NCBI GenBank assembly: GCA_003641405.1
Contig: QNAF01000014.1
Coordinates: 1 to 17,278, forward strand
From: Candidatus Zixiibacteriota bacterium
GTDB lineage: Bacteria; Zixibacteria; MSB-5A5; GN15; FEB-12
DNA: 17,278 nucleotides
Direction of reading: 5' to 3'
The translations under genes were made by a program, and so were the position numbers. The notes below the pieces were generated by a model. That model was given only the letters and a program-made list of their open reading frames with translations, searched no databases and was not told the origin of the DNA. Shown here one piece after another: positions 1 through 7,795 of the stretch. Each line of letters starts with the position of its first letter. The first letter of the stretch is position 1.

Positions 1-995
1 CCCAAGAACAGCGTATTACCCTTTACCAGAATCTCGTCGTTGTCTGAGATTTTCAGTTGGCGGTGGTCGAGCACAGCCGGTCTTGAAGGGTCATTTGCTG
101 TCGAAGTTGCCACTTGCGAGGCCATCTCGGTCAGGCCGTAGGACCTGAATATGGGCAGTCCGGACAGTTGAGCCTCATTGACCAGGCCAGACGGAATGCT
201 GCTGCCGCCAAGGAGTATGGCTTTTAGACCAATCGGCTTGCCTGTGTGTTTGCGCAATTCGTCAAGCAGGCGACGAAGTTGTGTTGTCACGAGCGACAAA
301 TGCGTGATATTGTGTTCTGCAATTTGGACAAGGAGGCTGTCGGCTTGTGATGCCATCACGATAGTGCCGCCGCCAAGGAGACAGCGAAACAGAATGCCGA
401 GGCCACCGACATGGTATAATGGCAGCGATAATAGCCAGCGGTCGCCCGGTCCCACCGGAATGTTCTTGTTCGATCCCAGCGCGCTATAGTAGTGGTTGCC
501 GAATGAGTGTAGCACGGCCTTGGGTGTGTTAGTGCTTCCGGAAGTATGGATGATGGTTGCAGGTTGATCGAATTCGATCAGGTTGTTACCAGGAGCATCG
601 TTGCACGGCTGATCGGAGGAAAGATCAAGCTCTATCTGGTTCAGACTGGGCAGCAGGTGCTGAGAGTCGCCTGGCGAGCATCGGATCTGGTACTTGCAGT
701 CGATTCTCTCGGCCTGTTGAGTGAGTGCTGATGTTGGATACCGTGTATTGAGGGGGCAGGCGATAGCTCCAAGACGCCAGAGAGCGAGAAGCGTCAGAAC
801 GAACTCGAATGAGTTACGCTCGGCGATTGCGATGCGATCACCAGCGCTGATGCCTTCCGTCCTGAGTAGGCCAGTCACGTGACTTACCTGCCTGTCGAGT
901 TCCCGGTAGGTAAGCAAGTGGTTCTCATCCGCCAGAGCAGTCTGGTCGCCGAAATTGCCGGCAGCGGTAGCCAGTGGGCAACGGACCTTAGCCAA
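1..995 (-). CDS. menE: o-succinylbenzoate--CoA ligase MenE (3' part cut by window edge)
   Basis: MenE is an acyl-CoA synthetase of the ANL superfamily. It uses ATP and CoA to activate o-succinylbenzoate to OSB-CoA in cytoplasmic menaquinone synthesis. About 331 codons are visible, against a usual family length of roughly 450-490, so the C-terminal lid domain lies beyond the left edge. The adenylate-forming signatures are clear: the phosphate-binding loop TSGSTNTPK at residues 151-159, and the YGLTE motif at 286-290 inside a SYGLTEMASQ stretch typical of MenE. The loop has Asn where many family members have a second Gly. The frame is closed by a TGA at 1001-999, so the start must lie just after it. 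TTG at 995-993 is the only good candidate and is preceded by GAGGTGA. It overlaps the last 8 nt of menC, which implies translational coupling. The assignment is firm from motifs plus position at the end of the men operon. Confidence 0.95.
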   Translation of the reverse strand, partial: MAKVRCPLATAAGNFGDQTALADENHLLTYRELDRQVSHVTGLLRTEGISAGDRIAIAERNSFEFVLTLLALWRLGAIACPLNTRYPTSALTQQAERIDCKYQIRCSPGDSQHLLPSLNQIELDLSSDQPCNDAPGNNLIEFDQPATIIHTSGSTNTPKAVLHSFGNHYYSALGSNKNIPVGPGDRWLLSLPLYHVGGLGILFRCLLGGGTIVMASQADSLLVQIAEHNITHLSLVTTQLRRLLDELRKHTGKPIGLKAILLGGSSIPSGLVNEAQLSGLPIFRSYGLTEMASQVATSTANDPSRPAVLDHRQLKISDNDEILVKGNTLFL

Positions 996-2085
996 GTTTC
1001 ACCTCACTCAGACAAGAGTTGTCGAGCTTCGATGCCGCGGTCGCAGCCTGTTCTATGGAGATTGTAGCGCCGTCAATCAGTATGCGCTCCGTTGTCACAT
1101 CATGTTTGAACCATCGCCCGGTATCCAGTCCAACCGGCGTGCCGGGCGTGCCAAAGGCCGCAGCCAACTGGCTTAGAGCGGCTATCCCGACCGTGCTTTC
1201 AAAGGTCGAAGAAACCACGACCTTGATCATATGCTTGTTTGCCGTGCGTGCAAATTGCGCCGCTTTCTCGAACCCGCCGAGCATGGTCGGTTTCAGAATG
1301 ATGGCAGCAATGCCCGGTATGTCCGGCAGATTGCCGGGATCTATGTTCATGAGCGATTCGTCCAGCGCCACCGGCATATCCGTGCGGCTAAGGAGTGATG
1401 ACAGTTCTTGAACGTCTGCAAGTGGTTCTTCGATATACTCAATCACACAGTTCTCAACGCTCTCTGCAAACTCAATCGCCTGCTTAAGATTCCAGGCACG
1501 GTTGGCGTCCAGACGGAGGGTTGCGCGGTTTTCCAACGCTTCGCACACGTCCCTGACAAGCTCAACGTCTTTCTTGACGCTCCGGCGGCCGACTTTCAGT
1601 TTCACGGCTTTGTAGCTATTGCGCATTGCCTGATGGGTTTCAGCGATGGCGTCATCTGCGGAGTCAATCAGCGCGTTCACTGCTACAGTAGATGCGGGAT
1701 CGGTGGTGAGCAATTGACATAGCTGACATCCTTTGTGGTGGGCCAGAAGATTCAGTGTAGCCATCTCGATTCCGCATTGTACCGAAGGAAACAAGTTGTA
1801 CCTGCCAAGCCACTCTCCAAATGCACCATCCAGTTGGACTAAATTCGTCGGAAGGTCCTTCTGATCAAGGGAAGGCAGAAACGTGCGAAGCTGCCTGAGG
1901 GCATCGTCTATGTTCTCGTTCGAGAATCCCGCAAGTGGTGCTGTTTCTCCCCAGCCGACAGCATCACTGTCAGAGACCATGAGGATAAGGAAGCCTTCGC
2001 GATAGTCTGTCGAGCCGTCCCTTACCGCAAGAGGACGGCAGAGAGGCAGGCGGTATGCGAATAGCTGGGTGCGATTGATTTTCAT
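988..2085 (-). CDS. menC: o-succinylbenzoate synthase MenC
   Basis: MenC dehydrates SHCHC to o-succinylbenzoate and belongs to the enolase superfamily (muconate-lactonizing subgroup). The protein is 365 residues from ATG at 2085. Expected catalytic residues are visible: the KxK pair at 162/164 (VKLKV), metal ligands D193 (RLDANRAW), E219 (YIEEPL) and D242 (ALDES), and the second catalytic lysine K265 (IILKP). The capping domain at residues 1-130 begins with the typical N-terminal strand and a GWGETAPL segment. The frame is open further upstream, to 2298, but that part lies inside menA. The ATG at 2085 forms an ATGA overlap with the menA stop and gives a normal family length, so I chose it. 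The 3' end overlaps menE by 8 nt. Confidence 0.95.
   Translation of the reverse strand: MKINRTQLFAYRLPLCRPLAVRDGSTDYREGFLILMVSDSDAVGWGETAPLAGFSNENIDDALRQLRTFLPSLDQKDLPTNLVQLDGAFGEWLGRYNLFPSVQCGIEMATLNLLAHHKGCQLCQLLTTDPASTVAVNALIDSADDAIAETHQAMRNSYKAVKLKVGRRSVKKDVELVRDVCEALENRATLRLDANRAWNLKQAIEFAESVENCVIEYIEEPLADVQELSSLLSRTDMPVALDESLMNIDPGNLPDIPGIAAIILKPTMLGGFEKAAQFARTANKHMIKVVVSSTFESTVGIAALSQLAAAFGTPGTPVGLDTGRWFKHDVTTERILIDGATISIEQAATAASKLDNSCLSEVKLG
999..1005 (-). promoter_or_regulatory. Ribosome binding site deciding the TTG start of menE
   Basis: GAGGTGA reads on the minus strand inside the last codons of menC, ending 3 nt before TTG at 995. An in-frame stop overlaps this site, and no ATG or GTG lies nearby in frame. 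The site therefore supports the rare TTG start. Confidence 0.65.
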
Positions 2086-2963
2086 AGGAGCCACCCAATT
2101 GACAGCAACAAGCAATAGACAAACAGAAGTCTGCCTGTGGCCGCAAGAGTGTTGTTGAGCGCCGCTCCTTTTATGTGGCGAATCTGTCCAATCGCCGGCA
2201 GTGCCAGGAAGAGCGCGCCGGTTGAGATCAGCAGATACGGGGTCATGTCCCACCACAGGACAAGCACATCCGGAATGAATAGAGCGGCCAGAATGCAAAA
2301 AACATACTCGGTCACAGCGAATCTTCGTCCGAATCGAACAGCGAGCGTTTTCTTTCCCGCGATGCGGTCGCCTTCAATGTCTCTCAGGTTGTTGACTGTA
2401 AGAATCGCCACCGAGAGAAATCCCGGAGCCAATCCGGCAATAATTACCGGCATGGTGACTGTCAGGGTTTGCACATAATAGGTCCCGGCAACTGCAACCG
2501 GTCCAAAAAAGATCAGCACGAAAATATCCCCGAGTCCGTGATAGGCCAACGGGTAGGGTCCGCCCGTATAAAGGACACCGAACAGGATCGAGAACAGTCC
2601 GATTGCAACTACCGGCCAACCACCGCGCCACACAAGGTAGGCACCAACCAGCAAGGCCAGCCCAAAGGCCAGCGCCGTTGCTCTTTTCATCGTCTCCGGA
2701 GAGACCAGTCCTGCCTGTGTCGCACGCACAGGACCAAGGCGCTCGCCGGAATCTGTGCCTTTGCGGAAATCGAAATAGTCATTTGCGAAATTGGTGCCGA
2801 CTTGTATGAGCAGTGCACCGATTGCTGCCGCTATAGCCGAAAGAAGATGAAAGCCGCCATCGACATATGCGGCTGTCGCGCCGATCATGACCGGTGAAAC
2901 GGCCGCAAAAAGAGTCTTTGGCCGCGACGCCTGAAGCCATACCTGAAACCGCGACTGGCTCAC
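2082..2963 (-). CDS. menA: 1,4-dihydroxy-2-naphthoate polyprenyltransferase MenA
   Basis: MenA is an integral membrane prenyltransferase of the UbiA superfamily. It attaches the polyprenyl chain to DHNA, giving demethylmenaquinone. From GTG at 2963 the protein has 293 residues, normal for MenA. Both aspartate-rich prenyl-diphosphate-binding motifs are present: NDYFDFRKGTD at residues 61-71 and NNLRDIEGDRIAGKKT at 191-206. Hydrophobic segments between and after them fit the multi-helix fold. An open frame continues upstream to 3140 but overlaps menB and reads as unrelated basic sequence. GTG at 2963 lies 8 nt after the menB stop, just after TAAGGA, and begins the conserved WLQASRPKTL region. 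The last 4 nt overlap menC (ATGA). In E. coli menA is unlinked to the men cluster; here it sits between menB and menC. Confidence 0.95.
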   Translation of the reverse strand: MSQSRFQVWLQASRPKTLFAAVSPVMIGATAAYVDGGFHLLSAIAAAIGALLIQVGTNFANDYFDFRKGTDSGERLGPVRATQAGLVSPETMKRATALAFGLALLVGAYLVWRGGWPVVAIGLFSILFGVLYTGGPYPLAYHGLGDIFVLIFFGPVAVAGTYYVQTLTVTMPVIIAGLAPGFLSVAILTVNNLRDIEGDRIAGKKTLAVRFGRRFAVTEYVFCILAALFIPDVLVLWWDMTPYLLISTGALFLALPAIGQIRHIKGAALNNTLAATGRLLFVYCLLLSIGWLL

Positions 2964-2968
2964 ATGAT

Positions 2969-2974
2969 TCCTTA
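2969..2974 (-). promoter_or_regulatory. Ribosome binding site deciding the GTG start of menA
   Basis: TAAGGA on the minus strand overlaps the menB stop codon (TAA at 2974-2972) and lies 5 nt before GTG at 2963. An ATG one base upstream of the GTG is immediately followed by TGA, so GTG is the working start. Confidence 0.65.
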
Positions 2975-3793
2975 TGGCTGTCGGGGGAACTTGGAGAAAT
3001 TCGGTTTGCGCTTCTCGTTGAAAGCGTTGCGACCTTCCTGGCCTTCTTCGCTCATATAGAAAAGCATGGTGGCGTTGCCGGCTAATTCCCGAAGACCGGC
3101 CTGTCCATCGCAGTCGGCGTTCATGGCCGCTTTCAGGCACCGGATAGCCATGGGCGAGTTGGCCAGTATCTCACGGCACCACTGAACGGTTTCTTCTTCG
3201 AGCCTGTCCAGAGGTACGACGGTGTTGACCAGTCCCATGTCGAGAGCCTGCTGGGCATGGTACTGACGGCAGAGGAACCATATCTCTCTTGCTTTTTTCT
3301 GACCAACGATTCGTGCCATGTAACTGGCTCCATAACCGCCGTCGAATGAGCCGACCCTGGGGCCGGTCTGCCCGAATATGGCGTTGTCGGCTGCTATCGT
3401 CAGGTCGCACAGAAGGTGAAGCACGTGTCCGCCGCCGATGGCGTACCCGGCGACCATGGCGATGATGGGTTTGGGGCAGGTGCGCATCTGTCGCTGGAAA
3501 TCGAGCACGTTGAGGTGATTAACGCCACCTTCATCCCGGTAACCGGCGTCACCTCGAATCCTCTGGTCACCGCCGGAGCAGAACGCTTTTTCGCCTTCGC
3601 CAGTCAGGATCACAACACCGATATCCGGGTCCTGACGAGCGTTTTCGAGAGCTTTCGACATCTCCGAAACTGTCTGCGGTCGGAAAGCGTTGCGGACTTC
3701 CGGGCGGCTTATCGTGATTTTGGCGATGCCTTCGAACTTGTCATACTTGATATCAGCAAACGAATCTGCTTTGACCCACTCGAATCTGCTCAT
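2972..3793 (-). CDS. menB: 1,4-dihydroxy-2-naphthoyl-CoA synthase MenB
   Basis: MenB is a crotonase-family enzyme that closes the naphthoquinone ring by Dieckmann-type condensation of OSB-CoA to DHNA-CoA. The protein has 273 residues and is very close to the classical form. Visible features are the oxyanion-hole segments around CSGGDQ (72-77) and the GGG at 120-122, GSFDGGYGASYMARIVGQKK (148-167), and a C-terminal MLFYMSEEGQEGRNAF stretch. The FGQTGP segment carries glycine at 144. In characterised MenB enzymes this position separates bicarbonate-dependent type I (Gly, as in E. coli) from type II (Asp, as in Mycobacterium). I therefore infer a type I enzyme using bicarbonate as catalytic base. 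The ATG at 3793 has a strong GAGGAG site 3 nt away that overlaps the menH stop; the gap to menH is 7 nt. Confidence 0.98.
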   Translation of the reverse strand: MSRFEWVKADSFADIKYDKFEGIAKITISRPEVRNAFRPQTVSEMSKALENARQDPDIGVVILTGEGEKAFCSGGDQRIRGDAGYRDEGGVNHLNVLDFQRQMRTCPKPIIAMVAGYAIGGGHVLHLLCDLTIAADNAIFGQTGPRVGSFDGGYGASYMARIVGQKKAREIWFLCRQYHAQQALDMGLVNTVVPLDRLEEETVQWCREILANSPMAIRCLKAAMNADCDGQAGLRELAGNATMLFYMSEEGQEGRNAFNEKRKPNFSKFPRQP

Positions 3794-3800
3794 GCTCTCC

Positions 3801-4619
3801 TCAATTTCTCCGAGTCAGGAACTTTGCGGCCTGTTCGGCGAACTCAGCCGGTCTGTCAAAATGCGTGTTGTGACCGGCACCGTCAATTATAGCCACTTGT
3901 CCGTTAGGACACAAGTCGGCCATTTCCTCGGCGAGAAGGCGGAACTTGGCGTCCTGCTCCCCCGCTACAAAGAGAATCGGCGAATCGACGTTCTTGAGAT
4001 CACCCCACAAGGATGGCTGCACACCGGTGCCCATGCGTTGTAGTGATCGCACCAGCCCGCGTGTGTCGCATTCGCCCCGATGTTCCATCATGCGCTGGAA
4101 GCGGTCGCTGGATTTGTCAACCGACGCAAACAGGGGTTGGTTGTACCAATCTGTGAGAAAACTGCCAAAGTCGTCGTTGATCAATGAATCAACGAGCCGT
4201 TCATCGCTGGCAATACGCTCAGCACGCTCCGATTTGGTTTGCAGTCCCGGCGAACCGGACTCAATCACAAATCTGTCAAACCATTCAGGATGATGCACTG
4301 CCAGGTATAGCGCCAGCCGGCCGCCCATCGAATAGCCGATAACACTGCAATTGTCGATGTGCAGTGAGTCCAGCAGTTTTACAATGTGTCGGGCGCATTC
4401 TTCCATGCGGTAGCTGTCGTCGTCGAGCGAAAGGGAAGAACCGTGTCCCGGCAAATCCACAAGCAGATGTGCGGTTCGGCCCGGATCAACCTCAGAGTCA
4501 ACCGGTTTGGTAATCCCGTTCCAGTCATTCTTGCAGCCAAGGAACCCATGAAGGTACAGTATGGTTGGATTCTGTGGGTTGCCATCGAGTTGATATGCGA
4601 GCTCGGGTTTGTCTCCCAT
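3801..4619 (-). CDS. menH: SHCHC synthase MenH (alpha/beta hydrolase fold)
   Basis: MenH eliminates pyruvate from SEPHCHC, made by MenD, to give SHCHC. The 272-residue protein is an alpha/beta hydrolase. It has an oxyanion-region LHGFLG (23-28), the nucleophile elbow GYSMGGR with Ser97 (95-101), Asp223 in GEQD, and His250 in GAGHNTHFDRP, completing the triad. The GYSMGGR sequence and the GH-N-H ending are those of MenH rather than a generic esterase. The position between menD and menB supports this. The start is ATG at 4619, 5 nt after the menD stop. The nearest purine-rich site (GAGGAA, in the last menD codons) is rather far upstream, so coupling to menD translation is likely. A side role as DHNA-CoA thioesterase cannot be judged from sequence. 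Confidence 0.93.
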   Translation of the reverse strand: MGDKPELAYQLDGNPQNPTILYLHGFLGCKNDWNGITKPVDSEVDPGRTAHLLVDLPGHGSSLSLDDDSYRMEECARHIVKLLDSLHIDNCSVIGYSMGGRLALYLAVHHPEWFDRFVIESGSPGLQTKSERAERIASDERLVDSLINDDFGSFLTDWYNQPLFASVDKSSDRFQRMMEHRGECDTRGLVRSLQRMGTGVQPSLWGDLKNVDSPILFVAGEQDAKFRLLAEEMADLCPNGQVAIIDGAGHNTHFDRPAEFAEQAAKFLTRRN

Positions 4620-4624
4620 AGCGA

Positions 4625-6391
4625 TCAGGCTTCCTCGATGGCTTTATGGATATTCAGAATCATCTCGCTGTACCGCTGGAGATTTGTTTGACGGTCGATG
4701 GTGATTTCGATTATGGAGGAACTACGAGAGCCTGTCGCTTTGGCAAGGGTGCTGCCGAACGGCTCGACGTACGAGCCATTTGTAGGTTCGACAGGAAAGT
4801 ATGACAGGTCGAACATCTGCGCCGCGTTTTGGAACGTCATTCCGTGCGGGGCTACAAAAAACTCTTTGCAGATATCCCCGGTTTTTTCTATGGGGAGAAA
4901 CTCGAATATGCCACCACCGTTGTTGTTCATGATGACCACTACAACGGGAGGGTCGGCGTTTCTCAGAAGCGCCAGTGAATTAAGATCATGCAGAGCCGCC
5001 AGGTCGCCGACCAGTGCAACAACAGGTTGCCCCGGGCCGGCGGCGTAGCCCGTGGCGGAAGCGATGGTACCATCGATCCCACTGGCTCCACGATTCGCAG
5101 CAACATGCATGATGCTTCGGTTTTTCGGGGAGTACTTGTCGAGTTCTCTTATGGCCATGCTGCTGGCACTGAAGAGAGCGTACTCTTGCGGCAGTTTCTG
5201 CACCAGGCAACGAGCAATTTCTGCACCCGGTGGAGCAGTTCCGCTGCCCTGAAAACCCTCAAGCAGTGTGTCAACAGCATCGGTTGCCTGCTTCCATTTG
5301 TTAGCGAATGAGAGGCAGTCCGGCGTACACAGGTCTGCGGAAGCCTTGTGACAGAATGTGACCAGATCACACTCTATCTTCCGGGTTACTCGGTGGGTCG
5401 GATCAAGTCTGTCAGGTGAATCGTTGACGACGATGTAGTCTGAAGGTTCCGCGCTCTTGATGAATTGCAGGAGTCGTTTGGATACAAACTGTCTGCCCAG
5501 GTGCAGCACGACTGATGGTCGCACACTCTCGGCGAACTTGTCAGAGTGCAGAGCCAGGTCGTAATAGTGAGTGATTTGCTCATCCGACACACTTCGAAGC
5601 CCCGACGTTACATCCGGCAGTGTTGGCCAGCCAAGTTTGCGACTGAATTCTAACACAGCCTTGCGCTGGGCGTCGCTATCAAGTCGCCCGACAACCAGTA
5701 TGCCGCGATCAGTTGTGTTGAGAGTGGTAACGATCTCTGCAATCGATTCGTCTGTGGCTGCTATGTGTGGAATCGGATAGTTTGTATATGGCGACGATGA
5801 TTCCGACCAATGGCGCATCTCTTTTGGGGCTGACAAGTCCGGGACTTTCTCAGGGGGACCCAACGGCTCGCGGAACATGCAGTTAAGGTGCACCGGTCCG
5901 GACGGAGAGCGCAGAGAGTGATAAACCGCCTGGTCGATAGTCGTCAGCAGGGCGCGCGGGTCAATCTTCTCATCCGGGCAGGGCAGATCAAACTGCCCGC
6001 GTACGAAAACACCGTACAGTCCTGTCTGCTTTATCGTTTGGTTGGCTCCGGTATCCTGAAGTTCCGGCGGCCTGTCGGCAGTCAGGACGATTAGAGGCAG
6101 GCTGTCTTGGGAAGCTTCCACTATCGCCGGCAGGTAGTTTGCGGCTGCCGTTCCGGAAGTACAGATAAGAGCGGCAGGCCTGCCGGTGGCGCGGGCGTAG
6201 CCAAGGGCATGAAATGCGGCCCCGCGTTCATCGAAATGAACAAGCGTGTGTGCGCGGTCGTTCTTTGCCGCGGCTACTGTCAGGGGAGTTGAACGTGATC
6301 CCGGCGAGATAACGAAATAGCTCACACCGTTTCGGATCAGTTCCTCGATAATGAGGTTACCCCACAGGGTGTTGATACCGGCCGTGTCCAT
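4625..6391 (-). CDS. menD: SEPHCHC synthase MenD (ThDP-dependent)
   Basis: MenD decarboxylates 2-oxoglutarate on thiamine diphosphate and adds the succinyl semialdehyde unit to isochorismate, the first committed step of the classical pathway. The protein has 588 residues, slightly longer than the E. coli enzyme. Features in order are SPGSRSTPL (29-37), the ThDP-activating Glu55 in FDERGAAFHALG, the SGTAAANYLPA segment near residue 80, and LTADRPPELQDTGANQTI. The ThDP/Mg motif starts at GDLAALHDLN (462-471) and ends at NNNGGGIF (489-496). All are MenD-specific forms of the thiamine-enzyme signatures. The start is ATG at 6391, 3 nt after the menF stop. No strong Shine-Dalgarno is visible there, which suggests translation coupled to menF. 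Confidence 0.97.
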   Translation of the reverse strand: MDTAGINTLWGNLIIEELIRNGVSYFVISPGSRSTPLTVAAAKNDRAHTLVHFDERGAAFHALGYARATGRPAALICTSGTAAANYLPAIVEASQDSLPLIVLTADRPPELQDTGANQTIKQTGLYGVFVRGQFDLPCPDEKIDPRALLTTIDQAVYHSLRSPSGPVHLNCMFREPLGPPEKVPDLSAPKEMRHWSESSSPYTNYPIPHIAATDESIAEIVTTLNTTDRGILVVGRLDSDAQRKAVLEFSRKLGWPTLPDVTSGLRSVSDEQITHYYDLALHSDKFAESVRPSVVLHLGRQFVSKRLLQFIKSAEPSDYIVVNDSPDRLDPTHRVTRKIECDLVTFCHKASADLCTPDCLSFANKWKQATDAVDTLLEGFQGSGTAPPGAEIARCLVQKLPQEYALFSASSMAIRELDKYSPKNRSIMHVAANRGASGIDGTIASATGYAAGPGQPVVALVGDLAALHDLNSLALLRNADPPVVVVIMNNNGGGIFEFLPIEKTGDICKEFFVAPHGMTFQNAAQMFDLSYFPVEPTNGSYVEPFGSTLAKATGSRSSSIIEITIDRQTNLQRYSEMILNIHKAIEEA

Positions 6392-6394
6392 CAG

Positions 6395-7795
6395 CTAAGA
6401 ATCCGTGACCGCTTTAAGAAAGTGGCTCATTTTGGTTTCGATCTCGTCCCACTCGTTGTCTGGTGTGGAACCTTCGACTATCCCCGCCCCGGAGAAGAGT
6501 GTCAGGCGGTTGTTGTGAACCAGCCCGGAACGGATGGCTACTGCGAACTCGGCAGCGTTAGTGCTGACCCAGCCAATTGGCCCGGAGTACCATCCGCGAT
6601 CAAAATGCTCCAGCCGACTGATCTCACGTCTGGCGTTTTCTTTTGGGTATCCACCGACAGCGGGTGTGGGGTGCAATGAGGCGAGCAGTTCAGCGTCACC
6701 GATGCCTTCCTTGAGTTGTCCTGAAAATGTTGTTCTCAAATGCTGTACGCTCGCAAGCTTCAGTATTTCCGGTCCATTGCTCATGTTAAGTTTGGAGCAG
6801 AACGTCTCCAGACTGTCTCTGAGGCTGTCGACGACGAACCGATGCTCCCTAATGTCTTTGTCCGAGTGACACAGTGCGTTTTGCAGTTCTATGTCGTGGG
6901 CTTCGTTGTCGCCGCGCGGTCGGGTGCCAGCGACGGCTTCGCTTTCGATCAGGTTACCGTTACGTCGATACAGCCTTTCCGGCGTAGCTCCGATACACGC
7001 TGTTTGTCTGTCGGGCTGAATCCCAAACAATGAACAGCGCACCGAGGCATCCCGCAATCGTTGGAGCAATACCCAGGGATTTAGCTGCGATGTGAACTCC
7101 ATCCCGGACTGTCGCGCCAGGACGATCTTGGATGTCTGTCCTTCCGCAAGCATGTCGAGGGCTGATTGGATCGTTCGGTTCCATTGCTCTTTCCCGGGGT
7201 TGTCGTGTCGCTTCCCAAAAGCGCTGTTTTGCAGAGAGACTTGTGCGGAGGTGGAAGCGACATTCTCCAGTAGAAGAGCGATTTTGTCCACCGATTCCCG
7301 GTTCATCTCATCACTAAGAACATTGCAAGCGAGTTTCCACCCAGCCTGGTTCCTTGTAAGTTCGAACCGCGGCAACACAAAGCGAGCAGTTCCAAAAGGT
7401 TGCCAGGCTTCATGGCAGTTGTCTGAGCCGTGGGGAGCGTCAAAGCGAAAGCCGCCAAAATAACGCACTGTGCCGGTGGCGTTTCTCAGGCGTGCGTGAA
7501 TGTCTGACATCACGCGACTGAAATCGACAGATTCTGACACGGTGATTACGTCAGCAACTTCCAATCCGGCGGTCTCGCAAATGCCGTCGCGGTCACGCCA
7601 GTAGATTGCCGGTTGACCATTGTGAGCAGCCAGCCAGGCAAGGGGATTGCAGGTGTCAACGCTGGTCTCGAACCGGAGTATGCTGGCGGTCTCAGTCGCA
7701 GGTTCGGACTGTGAGTTGCAGGCGTCTCTGAGTATGGCGATCAGTCGTTCAGATGCTTGTTGAATTCCGGATTGTCTTAAGCTTGCCTGTGTCAT
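6395..7795 (-). CDS. menF: Isochorismate synthase MenF
   Basis: MenF converts chorismate to isochorismate with Mg2+, the entry step to menaquinone. The 466-residue protein belongs to the chorismate-binding family. The N-terminal half (1-200) is variable. The C-terminal catalytic half has SKIVLAR with general-base Lys223, GATPERLY (269-276), EAVAGTRPRG (286-295, with the likely general acid Glu286), HPTPAVGGYPK (375-385), RGWYSGPIGW (400-409), and a FSGAGIVEGSTPDNEWDEIETK stretch at 434-455 holding acidic Mg-site residues. Siderophore-type isochorismate synthases share these motifs, so the menaquinone role rests on the operon. ATG at 7795 overlaps the menG stop as ATGA. The ribosome binding site is weak, so coupling to menG is likely. 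Confidence 0.94.
   Translation of the reverse strand: MTQASLRQSGIQQASERLIAILRDACNSQSEPATETASILRFETSVDTCNPLAWLAAHNGQPAIYWRDRDGICETAGLEVADVITVSESVDFSRVMSDIHARLRNATGTVRYFGGFRFDAPHGSDNCHEAWQPFGTARFVLPRFELTRNQAGWKLACNVLSDEMNRESVDKIALLLENVASTSAQVSLQNSAFGKRHDNPGKEQWNRTIQSALDMLAEGQTSKIVLARQSGMEFTSQLNPWVLLQRLRDASVRCSLFGIQPDRQTACIGATPERLYRRNGNLIESEAVAGTRPRGDNEAHDIELQNALCHSDKDIREHRFVVDSLRDSLETFCSKLNMSNGPEILKLASVQHLRTTFSGQLKEGIGDAELLASLHPTPAVGGYPKENARREISRLEHFDRGWYSGPIGWVSTNAAEFAVAIRSGLVHNNRLTLFSGAGIVEGSTPDNEWDEIETKMSHFLKAVTDS

Noticed and set aside
2086..2298. N-terminal extension of menC
   Set aside because: It overlaps menA codons and adds non-conserved sequence. ATG 2085 in an ATGA overlap fits the family start.
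2964..3140. N-terminal extension of menA reaching into menB
   Set aside because: The extension is unrelated to MenA and overlaps menB codons. GTG at 2963 with TAAGGA upstream gives the normal length.
3416..3892. 158-codon open frame on the plus strand
   Set aside because: It lies antisense over menB and the end of menH, both unmistakable genes. It shows no motif and no ribosome site, so it is a shadow frame.
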